DNA of 64,000 bases, taken from assembly GCF_051380735.1 (NCBI RefSeq), contig NZ_JBNYXQ010000010.1:112788-176787 (forward strand), written 5' to 3'. A program made the translations under genes and the position numbers. This DNA is from Janthinobacterium sp051380735 (lineage in GTDB: Bacteria > Pseudomonadota > Gammaproteobacteria > Burkholderiales > Burkholderiaceae_D). Below are positions 33,955-43,366 of the stretch, piece by piece (positions within the stretch are counted from its first letter, which is position 1; every line of letters starts with the position of its first letter). Below the pieces are notes generated by a model, which was not told the DNA's origin, searched no databases, and saw nothing but the letters and a program-made list of their open reading frames with translations.

Positions 33955-35646
33955 CTAGATGCCGAACACCTTCAGCACCGCATCCGTGAACCCCTCGAAC
34001 CAGCTGCCCACCTTGCCCGGCTGCTTGCCGTGGCGCGGCGTCTCTTCGTACAGATAGACGCCGTCGCCGTCGAAGCGGTCGTTGAGCAGCGCCTGCTGGC
34101 CGCGCAGATACGGAATAAAGGTTTCGCTGCGGGTAGTTGAATACAGCACGCCGGTGCCAAAGCCCAGGGTAGCGGCCTGGCTGATGCTGCGGCCTTGACC
34201 AGCCATCTCCATGCGCACGCCACGCGTGCCGCGCACGATCAGGGTGACGGGGCCGCGAAAAACGATAAAGCGCAGCTGCAAGGTCAGCCAGGCGTGCAGG
34301 CTGGCCAGGCGCCAGTGGCTGCTGATGGCGGGCTTTTGCTTGCCGTGAACGATCAATCCCGCCAGTCCACGCGGTTGCAGTACCAGCGCCGCGCCTTGCG
34401 GCAGGTGCAGTACGGCCACTTCCATCAAGGGGTCGTCGCTGGCAGACAGCGTGATCGATGCCGGCCCGGTGCTGGTAATGCGCGTGAGTGCCGCCATGCC
34501 TGCGGCCAGGCTGGTAAAAGGGTAGGCCCAGTCCAGCAGCCACTGTGTGCGCTTGCGCGTGCCGCTTGGTGACGATTGCAAATACGCCGGATGGATCAGC
34601 ATGGTGTCCCCGGGCGCCAGTTGCAAGGCCTGCGAGACGCCGGAGATGCGCGACTCCTGCGCCAGCGGCAGCGTAGCACTGCCAACCTCGAAGTGCAGTT
34701 CGCGTGCGATCGACAAGGGCTTCAGGCGCGCTGCCAGCGGCGCCAGCACGAAGTAGAAAAAGGCCTTGATGGCAAGTGGCGTGGCGATGGCCGACAGCAC
34801 CAGCAGGGCGGCCATGGGTATCACGTCGAGCACGGGCGCGCGCCAGCGGGCAATCCAGTGTTGCGCCAGCCTCGATTCGCCGGCGTCTATGGTCTGCCGC
34901 AGCGGCGCCAGCGCGCCTGCCAGCGCCGCTGTGTCGATGGCGAACGGCGCGGGCCGCTTGGCGCTGTTGGTGCGCGCGCGTTGCAGCAGGTATTGCTGGT
35001 AGGCCGCCAGATTGGCTTGCCGCAGGCGTTCTTCCTGTTCTGCCAGGGGCGCCAGTTGAGCATGGACCACGCTGCCGGGCAGGTGGGCCGCCAGCGGATG
35101 CGCCAGTTCAAGCTGGCGCTGCTGTTCCAGGTTGGCCTGCAGCGCAGCATAGGCCTGTACGTGTTCGCGATGACGGCGCGCCAGCAACTGGCGAGCATCG
35201 TCGCCACGCAAGGCCGCTTGCAAGGCGTCCAGGTAGTGCGCTTCCTGGGACAGCACTTCGATCTCGACCCGGCGTGTGGCCTCCTGCTGCGCGTGTTCGG
35301 CCAGCAGCTTTGCATCGGGCAAGGGCAGGGTGAACAATGAGGGAGATTGTGCCGACGCCAGTAGCCGCAGTTGTTCCTGCACCTTGGCCAGGCGGGCCTC
35401 GACGGCGGCCAGGCTGGCGCCTTGCATGGCTGCCAGCCTGGCCTGAGCTGTTTGCGCAAGCGTGGCGCCATGGCTGTCGCCAGCGCTGGCGGCCTCGCGC
35501 AAGATGCCGACCGAGGCGGTGCTTGTCTGAAAACCGCGCCATTCGGCCAGCAGATAGCGTCCGGCCAGCAGGATGACCATAAACAGCACGAACTGCAGCG
35601 CATGGCGCAGCAGGAAGTGGAAAACGGTCGTCAGCAGCTGGCGCAA
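33955..35646 (-). CDS. Large membrane protein, unknown (AIM24-like C-terminus possible)
   Basis: 563 residues from a TTG at 35646, 12 bp after the stop of the YecA-like gene; ATG 35580 would cut into the first membrane helix. Layout: TM helix at about 12-30; Ala/Leu/Gln-rich coiled-coil region at about 60-220; second TM region at about 270-305; C-terminal beta-rich domain from about 315. This domain has LQLAPGDTMLIHPAYL, GPASITLSASDDPLMEV and MEMAGQGRSISQAATLGFGTG. The C-terminal pattern is reminiscent of AIM24/TIGR00266 proteins but this is weak. No function can be assigned. Confidence 0.7.
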   Translation of the reverse strand: MRQLLTTVFHFLLRHALQFVLFMVILLAGRYLLAEWRGFQTSTASVGILREAASAGDSHGATLAQTAQARLAAMQGASLAAVEARLAKVQEQLRLLASAQSPSLFTLPLPDAKLLAEHAQQEATRRVEIEVLSQEAHYLDALQAALRGDDARQLLARRHREHVQAYAALQANLEQQRQLELAHPLAAHLPGSVVHAQLAPLAEQEERLRQANLAAYQQYLLQRARTNSAKRPAPFAIDTAALAGALAPLRQTIDAGESRLAQHWIARWRAPVLDVIPMAALLVLSAIATPLAIKAFFYFVLAPLAARLKPLSIARELHFEVGSATLPLAQESRISGVSQALQLAPGDTMLIHPAYLQSSPSGTRKRTQWLLDWAYPFTSLAAGMAALTRITSTGPASITLSASDDPLMEVAVLHLPQGAALVLQPRGLAGLIVHGKQKPAISSHWRLASLHAWLTLQLRFIVFRGPVTLIVRGTRGVRMEMAGQGRSISQAATLGFGTGVLYSTTRSETFIPYLRGQQALLNDRFDGDGVYLYEETPRHGKQPGKVGSWFEGFTDAVLKVFGI

Positions 35647-35658
35647 GGCGGTCGCGTA

Positions 35659-36348
<690 letters not shown>

Positions 36349-36406
36349 AGGTTTCAATGGTAGTGGTTGGACGAGGCGGTAGCCTTGACGGTATTGTAAC
36401 CGGCAA

Positions 36407-36434
36407 TAAAAAACGGCGGCCCGCAGGCCGCCGT
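36407..36434 (-). terminator. Intrinsic terminator of the POT transporter gene
   Basis: A 9-bp perfect GC stem (36413-36421 with 36426-36434) with a 4-base loop. On the minus strand it is followed by seven T (A run 36407-36413 on the plus strand). It lies 20 bp after the POT stop. Confidence 0.85.
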
Positions 36435-36454
36435 GTTCTTGAAGCAGAGATGAA

Positions 36455-37960
36455 TTACTTCACGCCGTGCATCAGTTTGTTGATCAGCGGTGCGATCAGG
36501 AACAACACCAGGCCAGCGCCCAGCAGTGACCAGAAGCCGACGGTGTAGCCGGCCAGTGCCGACTGGGCCGACATGCCGCTCTCGCCGCTGACATAGCTGG
36601 CAAACATGCCCGACAGATTGTTGCCGATGCCGGTCGACAGGAACCAGCCGCCCATGCCCAAGCCGACCAGGCGTACCGGCGCCAGCTTGGTGACCATCGA
36701 CAGGCCGATCGGCGACAGGCACAGCTCGCCGATCGACTGGATTACATACACCATGAACAGGGTCCAGAACGGGATCTTGTTGTCGGCGCTAACCAAGCTC
36801 GACAGTGCGAAGATCAGCAGGCCGAACGCAATCGCGTTACCCAGCAAGCCCAGGCCGAATTTGCGCGGGATCGACGGGTTGACGTTGTGGCGTGCCAGGA
36901 ACACCCAGACGGCGGCGATGATCGGTGCGAAGACGATAATGGCCACCGAATTGACGCTCTGGAAGTAGGCGGTCGGGAATATCCAGAAGCCCAGGTCGCG
37001 GTTGACGATGTTCTCGGCCAGGAAGGTAAACGAGCTGCCAGCCTGTTCGAAGAATATCCAGAACAGGATGTTGAAAGCGAAAATCACCAGCATGGCAATG
37101 GTCTTGTCACGCGCGACCTTGCCGTTGCGGATGCCTTCGATCATCAGCATGATGGCCAGGCCGACGAACAGCACGGTCAGCACGATTTGCAGGTTGGCGG
37201 CGCCAACGGTCAGCAGGAAGTACATCACGGGAATCACGCACACGCAGCCGAGCGCCACCCAGACCACGCGCATCGGGTTGCCCGCGTGCGCTTCCGGTGC
37301 ACCGATGCCTTTGAGCGCGGCACGGCCGATATAGAACCATACCAGGCTGATCAGCATGCCGACGCCGGCTGCCATGAATACCACCTTGTACGACGGCATG
37401 CCGCCGGTGCCAAAGACCGATTCGGCCAGCCACTGGGTGAACACGGGAGCGATCATGGCGCCCAGGTTGATGCCCATGTAGAAGATCGTGAAGCCGCTGT
37501 CGCGGCGCGGATCGGCGGTGGTGTACAGCTTGCCGACCATGGTCGAGATGTTCGGCTTGAACATGCCGTTGCCGACGATCATGGTGGCCAGGCCCAGGTT
37601 GAAAATATCCTGGTTTGGCACGGCGATGCAGAACAGGCCGGTAGCCATGAAGATGGCGCCCAGCAGAATGGAACGCTGGTAACCGATCACGCGGTCGGCG
37701 ATATAGCCGCCGAACAGGGCGCCGGCATACACCAGCGCGAGGAAGGAACCATAGGTAAGGTTGGCCGCAGCCTGTCCCGACGCATCGCCACCATGGAACT
37801 GGGCAACGATATACAGGACCAGCGCCCAGCGAACTCCGTAGAACGCGAAGCGTTCCCAGAATTCAGTCATGAACAACATCCACAGTGGGCTGGGGTGGCC
37901 CATGATCTGCTTGAACTCGGGAATTACGGCTTCCTTGTTGGGCGTAGTCGCACCGCTCAT
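36455..37960 (-). CDS. POT-family proton-coupled di/tripeptide transporter
   Basis: 501 residues from ATG 37960, preceded by a perfect AGGAGG site; the frame beyond is noise. Major facilitator fold with about 14 helices. The N-terminal FWERFAFYGVRWALVLYI contains the ExxERFxYYG-type motif of peptide transporters. Others are GALFGGYIADRVIGYQRSILLGAI, NPSTM-like GNGMFKPNISTMVGKLY and DSGFTIFYMGINLGA. It imports di- and tripeptides with protons. With the OPT gene 3 kb away, the region carries two separate peptide-uptake systems. It has its own terminator. Confidence 0.92.
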   Translation of the reverse strand: MSGATTPNKEAVIPEFKQIMGHPSPLWMLFMTEFWERFAFYGVRWALVLYIVAQFHGGDASGQAAANLTYGSFLALVYAGALFGGYIADRVIGYQRSILLGAIFMATGLFCIAVPNQDIFNLGLATMIVGNGMFKPNISTMVGKLYTTADPRRDSGFTIFYMGINLGAMIAPVFTQWLAESVFGTGGMPSYKVVFMAAGVGMLISLVWFYIGRAALKGIGAPEAHAGNPMRVVWVALGCVCVIPVMYFLLTVGAANLQIVLTVLFVGLAIMLMIEGIRNGKVARDKTIAMLVIFAFNILFWIFFEQAGSSFTFLAENIVNRDLGFWIFPTAYFQSVNSVAIIVFAPIIAAVWVFLARHNVNPSIPRKFGLGLLGNAIAFGLLIFALSSLVSADNKIPFWTLFMVYVIQSIGELCLSPIGLSMVTKLAPVRLVGLGMGGWFLSTGIGNNLSGMFASYVSGESGMSAQSALAGYTVGFWSLLGAGLVLFLIAPLINKLMHGVK

Positions 37961-38269
37961 GCGGTTCCTCCTGAAAATTATTATAGTCAATCGATAAAAC
38001 AACCATATGGAAGGTGGCGCACTGCCTGCACTCTTGTGAAGTACCGGCAGCATGGCAATTCCAATAGGCAGGCATTCTAATCTACAAATTGCGCTGGGCG
38101 AAGGTTTCGATTTGCATTGGCAAGAACGTTGTTTCATATTGGTCAAACCGGTTTGCATGCAAGTGGGCCGGGGCCGATTTCTCCACGGTGCAGCACAAGC
38201 GGGCCGACTTGTCGTATATTGGCAGTGCAACACATCCGAGGATCGATTTTTAAAGGGATTTTTCGCATT

Positions 38270-39640
38270 ATGGAACACGACGTTATCGATGCTCTGGTTT
38301 CACCGGAAGGCCGCCTGGACGTGCTCTCCAAGACTGAAGTCAACAAATTGCTCGACACCAGCCAGGGCGGCCTGTACAACACGTTCCGCCGCTGCGCGCT
38401 GGCGGTGCTCAATTGCGGCAGCACCATCGACGATGGCCGCGCCTTGCTGGAACGCTATGAATCGTTCGAGATTTCGATTATCCAGCGCGAGCGCGGCATC
38501 AAGCTCGACATCAAGGGCGCGCCGGTAATCGCCTTTGTTGACGGCAAAATGATCAAGGGCATCCACGAGCATCTGTTTGCCGTGTTGCGCGACATTATCT
38601 TTGTCAGCGACGAAGTGACGGGCAACCCTAAATTCGACCTGCACAGCACGGAAGGCGTAACCGACGCCGTGTTCCATATCCTGCGCAACGCGAATGTGCT
38701 GCAAACCCAGCTGAACCCGAACCTGGTGGTGTGCTGGGGCGGCCACTCGATCAACCGCGCCGAATACAATTATTCGAAGGAAGTGGGCTACCAGCTGGGC
38801 TTGCGCGGCCTCGATATCTGCACTGGCTGTGGCCCGGGCGCCATGAAGGGGCCGATGAAGGGCGCCACCATCGGCCACGCCAAGCAGCGGCTGCACAACG
38901 GCCGCTACCTGGGCATTACCGAGCCGGGCATTATTGCCGCCGAATCGCCGAACCCGATCGTCAACGACCTGGTCATCATGCCGGACATCGAAAAACGCCT
39001 GGAAGCGTTCGTGCGCGCCGGTCACGGCATTGTCGTGTTCCCGGGCGGCGCCGGCACGGCCGAGGAAATTTTGTATATCCTTGGTATTTTGCTGCACCCG
39101 GAAAATGCCGAGATTCCGTTTCCGCTGATTTTCACGGGGCCGGAAACCTCGCGCGAATACTTCGTGCAAATCAACCAGTTCATTCACGACACCCTGGGCC
39201 CGGAAGCGCAGCAGCGCTACAAGATCATTATCGACGACCCGGAACTGGTGGCGCGGGAAATGCTGGAAGGCATCAAGCAGGTGCGTGAGTTCCGCAAGGC
39301 GCACAGCGACGCCTATTATTTCAATTGGCTGCTGAAAATTGACCACGAATTCCAGAAGCCGTTCCATCCCACGCATGAAAACATGCGTAACCTGAGCCTG
39401 CACAAGAACCAGCCGACCCACCTGCTGGCGGCCCAGTTGCGACGTGCGTTCTCGGGCGTGGTGGCCGGCAACGTCAAGGACGACGGCATCCGCTCGATCG
39501 AGCAATACGGCAACTTCGAGATCCACGGCGACAAGGACATCATGGGGCCGATGGACTCGCTGCTGGCCTCGTTCGTGGCGCAGCACCGCATGAAGCTGGC
39601 CGGCACGGCCTATGTGCCGTGCTATACCGTGATTCAATAG
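38270..39640 (+). CDS. ppnN: Nucleotide 5'-monophosphate nucleosidase PpnN
   Basis: 456 residues from ATG 38270; E. coli PpnN has 454. N- and C-terminal extensions flank a LOG-like Rossmann core: VVCWGGHSINRAEYNYSKEVGYQLGLRGLDICTGCGPGAMKGPMKGA, then FPGGAGTAEEILYILGILLHP, which is the PGGxGTxxE motif. It hydrolyses nucleoside monophosphates to base and ribose 5-phosphate and in E. coli is stimulated by (p)ppGpp. It is divergent from the POT gene. The C-terminal part LHKNQPTHLLAAQLRRAFSGVVAGNVKDDGIRSIEQYG matches PpnN rather than short LOG enzymes. Confidence 0.94.
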   Translation: MEHDVIDALVSPEGRLDVLSKTEVNKLLDTSQGGLYNTFRRCALAVLNCGSTIDDGRALLERYESFEISIIQRERGIKLDIKGAPVIAFVDGKMIKGIHEHLFAVLRDIIFVSDEVTGNPKFDLHSTEGVTDAVFHILRNANVLQTQLNPNLVVCWGGHSINRAEYNYSKEVGYQLGLRGLDICTGCGPGAMKGPMKGATIGHAKQRLHNGRYLGITEPGIIAAESPNPIVNDLVIMPDIEKRLEAFVRAGHGIVVFPGGAGTAEEILYILGILLHPENAEIPFPLIFTGPETSREYFVQINQFIHDTLGPEAQQRYKIIIDDPELVAREMLEGIKQVREFRKAHSDAYYFNWLLKIDHEFQKPFHPTHENMRNLSLHKNQPTHLLAAQLRRAFSGVVAGNVKDDGIRSIEQYGNFEIHGDKDIMGPMDSLLASFVAQHRMKLAGTAYVPCYTVIQ

Positions 39641-39801
39641 CAGCAACTGTGCGGGCGTGCTTATTATGTCGCATTGTGTGCACTTGTTACTTTTGGCTAG
39701 ATTGTTTGCCTGCAATACGCTTTAATATTGCTCCACGCTAATGCTTTAACCGCATATCCTTATGCGGAAAAGTTTGGTGCAAGCCTTGGGGGCAATATCG
39801 T

Positions 39802-41541
39802 ATGAAACTGGACAGGCTTACAATTGCAACACGTCTTGGCATGGGCTTCGGCCTGGTCGCCATGCTGCTGGTGGTGGTTATCGTGCTGGGGCTGAGCAGC
39901 ATGCGCGACATGCAGGCGCGCATGGACGAGATCAGCAAGGTGAACGATGTTGAAACGCGGCTGGCGCAGGCCATGGACCTGACTGTCACCGAACGGGCGC
40001 TGGCCATGCGCAACCTGATTTTGCTGAAGGAAGCAAAGGAAATCCAGATCGAGGTCGACCGGATTACCGCGCAGGAGCGCAAATATGCCAAGGCGCAGGA
40101 ACAATTGACGACGATGTTCGGCTCGCTGTCAGGCACGTCGAGCGAAGAAAAAGACCTGCTGGCACAGATCACCAAGCAGGCTGCGCTGGCGGCGCCCTTT
40201 ATCGAGCGCGCCACCACGCTGGCGCGCGGACAGCAACAGGACGAAGCTTACAAAATACTGCGCTACGAATTCCGGCCGGTGCAAAAAGCCTGGTGGGAAC
40301 AGATCCGCAAACTGATCGCCATCGAGGAAAAACAGAACGTTGAAGCGACGACGGCGGCGGCGGCGGCGTATGACAGCGCGCGCACGCTGATGCTGGTCAC
40401 CGGCGCGCTTGCGCTGATCGCCAGCGCCGTTGCCGCGTTCCTGATCACCCGCGGCGTTACCCGCCAGCTCGGTTGCGAACCGGGCCAGGCTGCCGAGATC
40501 GCCAGCCAGATCGCTGCAGGCAACCTCGTCGTCCATATCGAGCCGCACGCCGGTGACAAGCACAGCCTGATGTTCGCCATGCGCTCGATGCGCGACAGCC
40601 TGGCGCTGATCGTCCGGCAGGTCCACAGCAGCACCGAATCGATCTCCACCGCCGCCGGCCAGATTGCCTCGGGCAATCTGGACCTGTCTTCGCGTACCGA
40701 GCAGCAGGCCAGCACGCTGGAGCAAACCGCGTCGTCCATGGAGGAACTGACCAGTACCGTACGCATCAATACCGAACACGCCCACAAGGCCAACGCCCTG
40801 GCTACATCGGCTTCCGATGTGGCTGTCAAAGGTGGCGCGGTGGTAGCGCAGGTGGTCGACACCATGGCCGCCATCGACGGTTCGGCGCGCAAGATCGTCG
40901 ATATCATTGCCGTCATCGATGGCATTGCCTTCCAGACCAATATCCTGGCGCTGAACGCCGCAGTCGAGGCGGCGCGGGCAGGCGAGCAGGGTCGCGGCTT
41001 TGCCGTCGTCGCCACCGAGGTGCGCAACCTGGCCCAGCGCTCGGCGGCGGCGGCCAAGGAAATCAAGACGCTGATCAGCGATTCTGTCGACAAGGTGCAG
41101 GTCGGCAACCGCCTGGTCGAACAGGCCGGTTCCACCATGCACGAGGTGGTGACCAGCGTCAAGCGGGTGACCGATGTCATGTCCGATATCCTGTCGGCCA
41201 GCCAGGAACAGTCGTCCGGCATTGAGCAGATCAATATCGCCGTCACGCAGATGGATAATGTGACCCAGCAGAATGCCGCGCTGGTGGAGGAGGCTGCGGC
41301 CGCCTCGCAGGCCATGCAGCAGCAAGTCAGCAGCCTCAATGACGTGGTCAGCGTGTTCCAGATTGGCGCCGCTGCCAGTGCAACGCACGCGCCACGGGTT
41401 GCACTGGCGGCGACTGCGCCGCGCGCCCCGGCACAGCGCGCCATACAGCAGCGGGCTCCGGCGTCACGCGTGGTGGCAATGCGCAAGCCCGCCCTGGCCA
41501 AGGTGGCCAAGGTTGCTGAATCCGATTGGGAACAGTTCTGA
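39802..41541 (+). CDS. Methyl-accepting chemotaxis protein
   Basis: 579 residues. TM1 is at about 13-32. A four-helix-bundle periplasmic ligand domain (about 33-190, starting MRDMQARMDEISKVNDVETRLAQAMDL) follows, then TM2 at about 195-215. Next is a HAMP-like region (CEPGQAAEIASQIAAGNLVVHI) and the signalling domain with GQIASGNLDLSSRTEQQASTLEQTASSMEEL and the hairpin tip DGIAFQTNILALNAAVEAARAGEQGRGFAVVATEVRNLAQRS. It ends DWEQF, a CheR/CheB-binding pentapeptide. A hairpin (39750-39756 with 39761-39767) lies in the leader. It closely resembles the source of the remnant at 25391-26136. Confidence 0.95.
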   Translation: MKLDRLTIATRLGMGFGLVAMLLVVVIVLGLSSMRDMQARMDEISKVNDVETRLAQAMDLTVTERALAMRNLILLKEAKEIQIEVDRITAQERKYAKAQEQLTTMFGSLSGTSSEEKDLLAQITKQAALAAPFIERATTLARGQQQDEAYKILRYEFRPVQKAWWEQIRKLIAIEEKQNVEATTAAAAAYDSARTLMLVTGALALIASAVAAFLITRGVTRQLGCEPGQAAEIASQIAAGNLVVHIEPHAGDKHSLMFAMRSMRDSLALIVRQVHSSTESISTAAGQIASGNLDLSSRTEQQASTLEQTASSMEELTSTVRINTEHAHKANALATSASDVAVKGGAVVAQVVDTMAAIDGSARKIVDIIAVIDGIAFQTNILALNAAVEAARAGEQGRGFAVVATEVRNLAQRSAAAAKEIKTLISDSVDKVQVGNRLVEQAGSTMHEVVTSVKRVTDVMSDILSASQEQSSGIEQINIAVTQMDNVTQQNAALVEEAAAASQAMQQQVSSLNDVVSVFQIGAAASATHAPRVALAATAPRAPAQRAIQQRAPASRVVAMRKPALAKVAKVAESDWEQF

Positions 41542-41560
41542 CACTGACCTGAAAGTCAAC

Positions 41561-42187
41561 ATGACAACGACAAGTAATACAGGTGATGCACAGGGTGGTG
41601 GAGCGCAGGTTTTCTGGCATGCCGGCCTGGTCAGCGCCGAAGAACGCCGCCTGCATGGCGGCCAGCGCCCCGCCACTGTATGGCTGACGGGCCTGAGCGG
41701 CGCCGGCAAGTCGACCCTGGCGTGCGCGCTGGAGCAGCGCCTGATACAGGCGGGACGTTCGGCCTGCGTGCTCGACGGCGACAATTTGCGGCTTCGCCTG
41801 AACAGTGACCTGGGCTTTTCGGCACAGGACCGCCAGGAAAACATCCGCCGCAGCGCCGAGGTGGCGCGCCTGATGAACGACGCCGGGCTGATTGTCGTGT
41901 GTGCATTTATTTCCCCGCTGCGGGCTGATCGCGATATGGCGCGCCGCATTATAGGCGAGGACAATTTTGTCGAGGTGCATGTCAGCACGCCGCGTACCGT
42001 GTGCGAAGAGCGCGATCCCAAGGGTCTGTACAAGAAGGCCAGGGCCGGACTGATCCCGGAATTTACCGGCGTCTCGGCGCCTTACGAGGCGCCGCTGCTG
42101 CCGGCACTGGCGCTCGATGGCGGCGCATTGTCGCTCGATGCGTGCTGCGAGCGCCTGTTGTCGCACCTGTCGCAGCGCCTGGCCTGA
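41561..42187 (+). CDS. cysC: Adenylylsulfate (APS) kinase CysC
   Basis: 208 residues from ATG 41561, 19 bp after the receptor gene. Walker A is GLSGAGKST at residues 44-52. DGDNLRLRLNSDLGFSAQDRQENIRRSAEVARLMNDAG and IVVCAFISPLRADRDMARR are the canonical APS-binding and lid regions, followed by DPKGLYKKARAGLIPEFTG. It phosphorylates APS to PAPS with ATP in the cytoplasm. No cysN, cysD, cysH or cysI is nearby. The next gene, 39 bp on, is a sulfotransferase that would use PAPS, so this copy probably serves sulfation rather than cysteine synthesis. Confidence 0.94.
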   Translation: MTTTSNTGDAQGGGAQVFWHAGLVSAEERRLHGGQRPATVWLTGLSGAGKSTLACALEQRLIQAGRSACVLDGDNLRLRLNSDLGFSAQDRQENIRRSAEVARLMNDAGLIVVCAFISPLRADRDMARRIIGEDNFVEVHVSTPRTVCEERDPKGLYKKARAGLIPEFTGVSAPYEAPLLPALALDGGALSLDACCERLLSHLSQRLA

Positions 42188-42226
42188 GCGCCTTCATCCC
42201 GAATCGAAGTTTCACTGAAAGCTGCC

Positions 42227-43321
42227 ATGCTGCGTCCACGTCCTGTCATGATGATACCGCTGCGCCGCTGTGGCAGCCATGCGCTGCGCCTTCGGCTGAA
42301 TATGTCGCCGCAGTTTTACGCTCCCTATCCGCTGCACATTGTCGACCTGATGCCCCTGCTGCCGCTGTATGGCGACCTGGCCAGCGATCATGCTTACTTC
42401 CGCCTGGTGGTCGACGTGATCGGCCTGCAGGCGTCCAGCATGGTCAAATGGCCGGACGTGGCGTTCGATCCGGTCGAGATCTTCGAGACGATCCGGTACC
42501 AGCCGCGCAGCGTGCACAGCATCGTCTGGGAGCTGCTGCAGCGCGCAGGGCAGCGCCGTGGTGCCAGCGTAGTGATGGACAAGTCGCTCGACAGCGTGCA
42601 TTACGCCGACGAGCTGATGACACTTCATCCGGACATGCTGTTCATTAACATGGTGCGCGACCCGCGCGCCCAGGTCGCCTCGATGAACCGCGCCATTATC
42701 CACGATTTTGACACGCTGCTGAACGCGCACACCTGGGTAGCAGCGCATCGCGCCGCCGACCATGTAACGGCGCGCTATCCTGGCCGTGTGCTGACCATCC
42801 GCTACGAAGACTTCCTGTCGCAGCAGCAGGCGACGCTGGAACAGGTATGCCATTTCCTGGAGATCGAGTTTTTGCCCCGGATGACAGACATCGTCGCTTC
42901 CAGGGAGGCGCGCCAGCTGTCGCAGTTGTCGGCCTTATGGTCGTCGAACAGCCATGCGCCGATCACTGCCAATATCGACAAATTCAGGCAGCAGCTGTCG
43001 GACGAGGAAATCGCGGTGATTGAAACGCTGGCTGGCGACTATATGGAGCGCTATGACTATGAACGGCTGAGCTGTGGTGGCGGTAGTGCAATCTCGTCCG
43101 GGCCGCTCGCTGCGGCGCTGGAGCGCTCGAACCAGGGCAGAGAGCGGGCATGGCGCGAGCTGGAACAAAGCAATTTTCGCGATTTTGCGCTGCGTCGCTG
43201 CCGCGCCGACTATCTGGCGCAATTGCAGGCGCGCCTGGAGCGGCACGCGACACAGCCGGCATCAAACCTCGGCAGCAAGCTCGATGAGCTTGACCCCATG
43301 TCGTTCGAGGTAGCCGACTGA
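42227..43321 (+). CDS. PAPS-dependent sulfotransferase
   Basis: 364 residues. The 5'-phosphosulfate loop is near the N-terminus (IPLRRCGSHALRLRL, about 10-24), a variant of the P-R-S-G-T loop. The 3'-phosphate region is MVRDPRAQVASMNRAII. The segment VTARYPGRVLTIRYEDFL is the usual strand after it. The C-terminal third (from about 285) is helical and charged, with no membrane segment, so the enzyme is likely cytosolic. The acceptor cannot be inferred: no polysaccharide or lipid genes are adjacent. It follows cysC closely, forming a PAPS synthesis and use pair. Its stop codon lies in a long inverted repeat. Confidence 0.85.
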   Translation: MLRPRPVMMIPLRRCGSHALRLRLNMSPQFYAPYPLHIVDLMPLLPLYGDLASDHAYFRLVVDVIGLQASSMVKWPDVAFDPVEIFETIRYQPRSVHSIVWELLQRAGQRRGASVVMDKSLDSVHYADELMTLHPDMLFINMVRDPRAQVASMNRAIIHDFDTLLNAHTWVAAHRAADHVTARYPGRVLTIRYEDFLSQQQATLEQVCHFLEIEFLPRMTDIVASREARQLSQLSALWSSNSHAPITANIDKFRQQLSDEEIAVIETLAGDYMERYDYERLSCGGGSAISSGPLAAALERSNQGRERAWRELEQSNFRDFALRRCRADYLAQLQARLERHATQPASNLGSKLDELDPMSFEVAD

Positions 43322-43366
43322 ATCAGCAGGACAGGCCGGCGAGGTTGCCGGCCTGTCCTGCTGATT
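43321..43366. terminator. 20-bp perfect inverted repeat between convergent stops
   Basis: Arms 43321-43340 and 43347-43366 are exact reverse complements with a 6-base loop. The first arm begins within the sulfotransferase stop codon and the second ends within the lysS stop codon. It lacks a long T tract, but the very stable stem probably ends or protects both transcripts. Confidence 0.75.
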
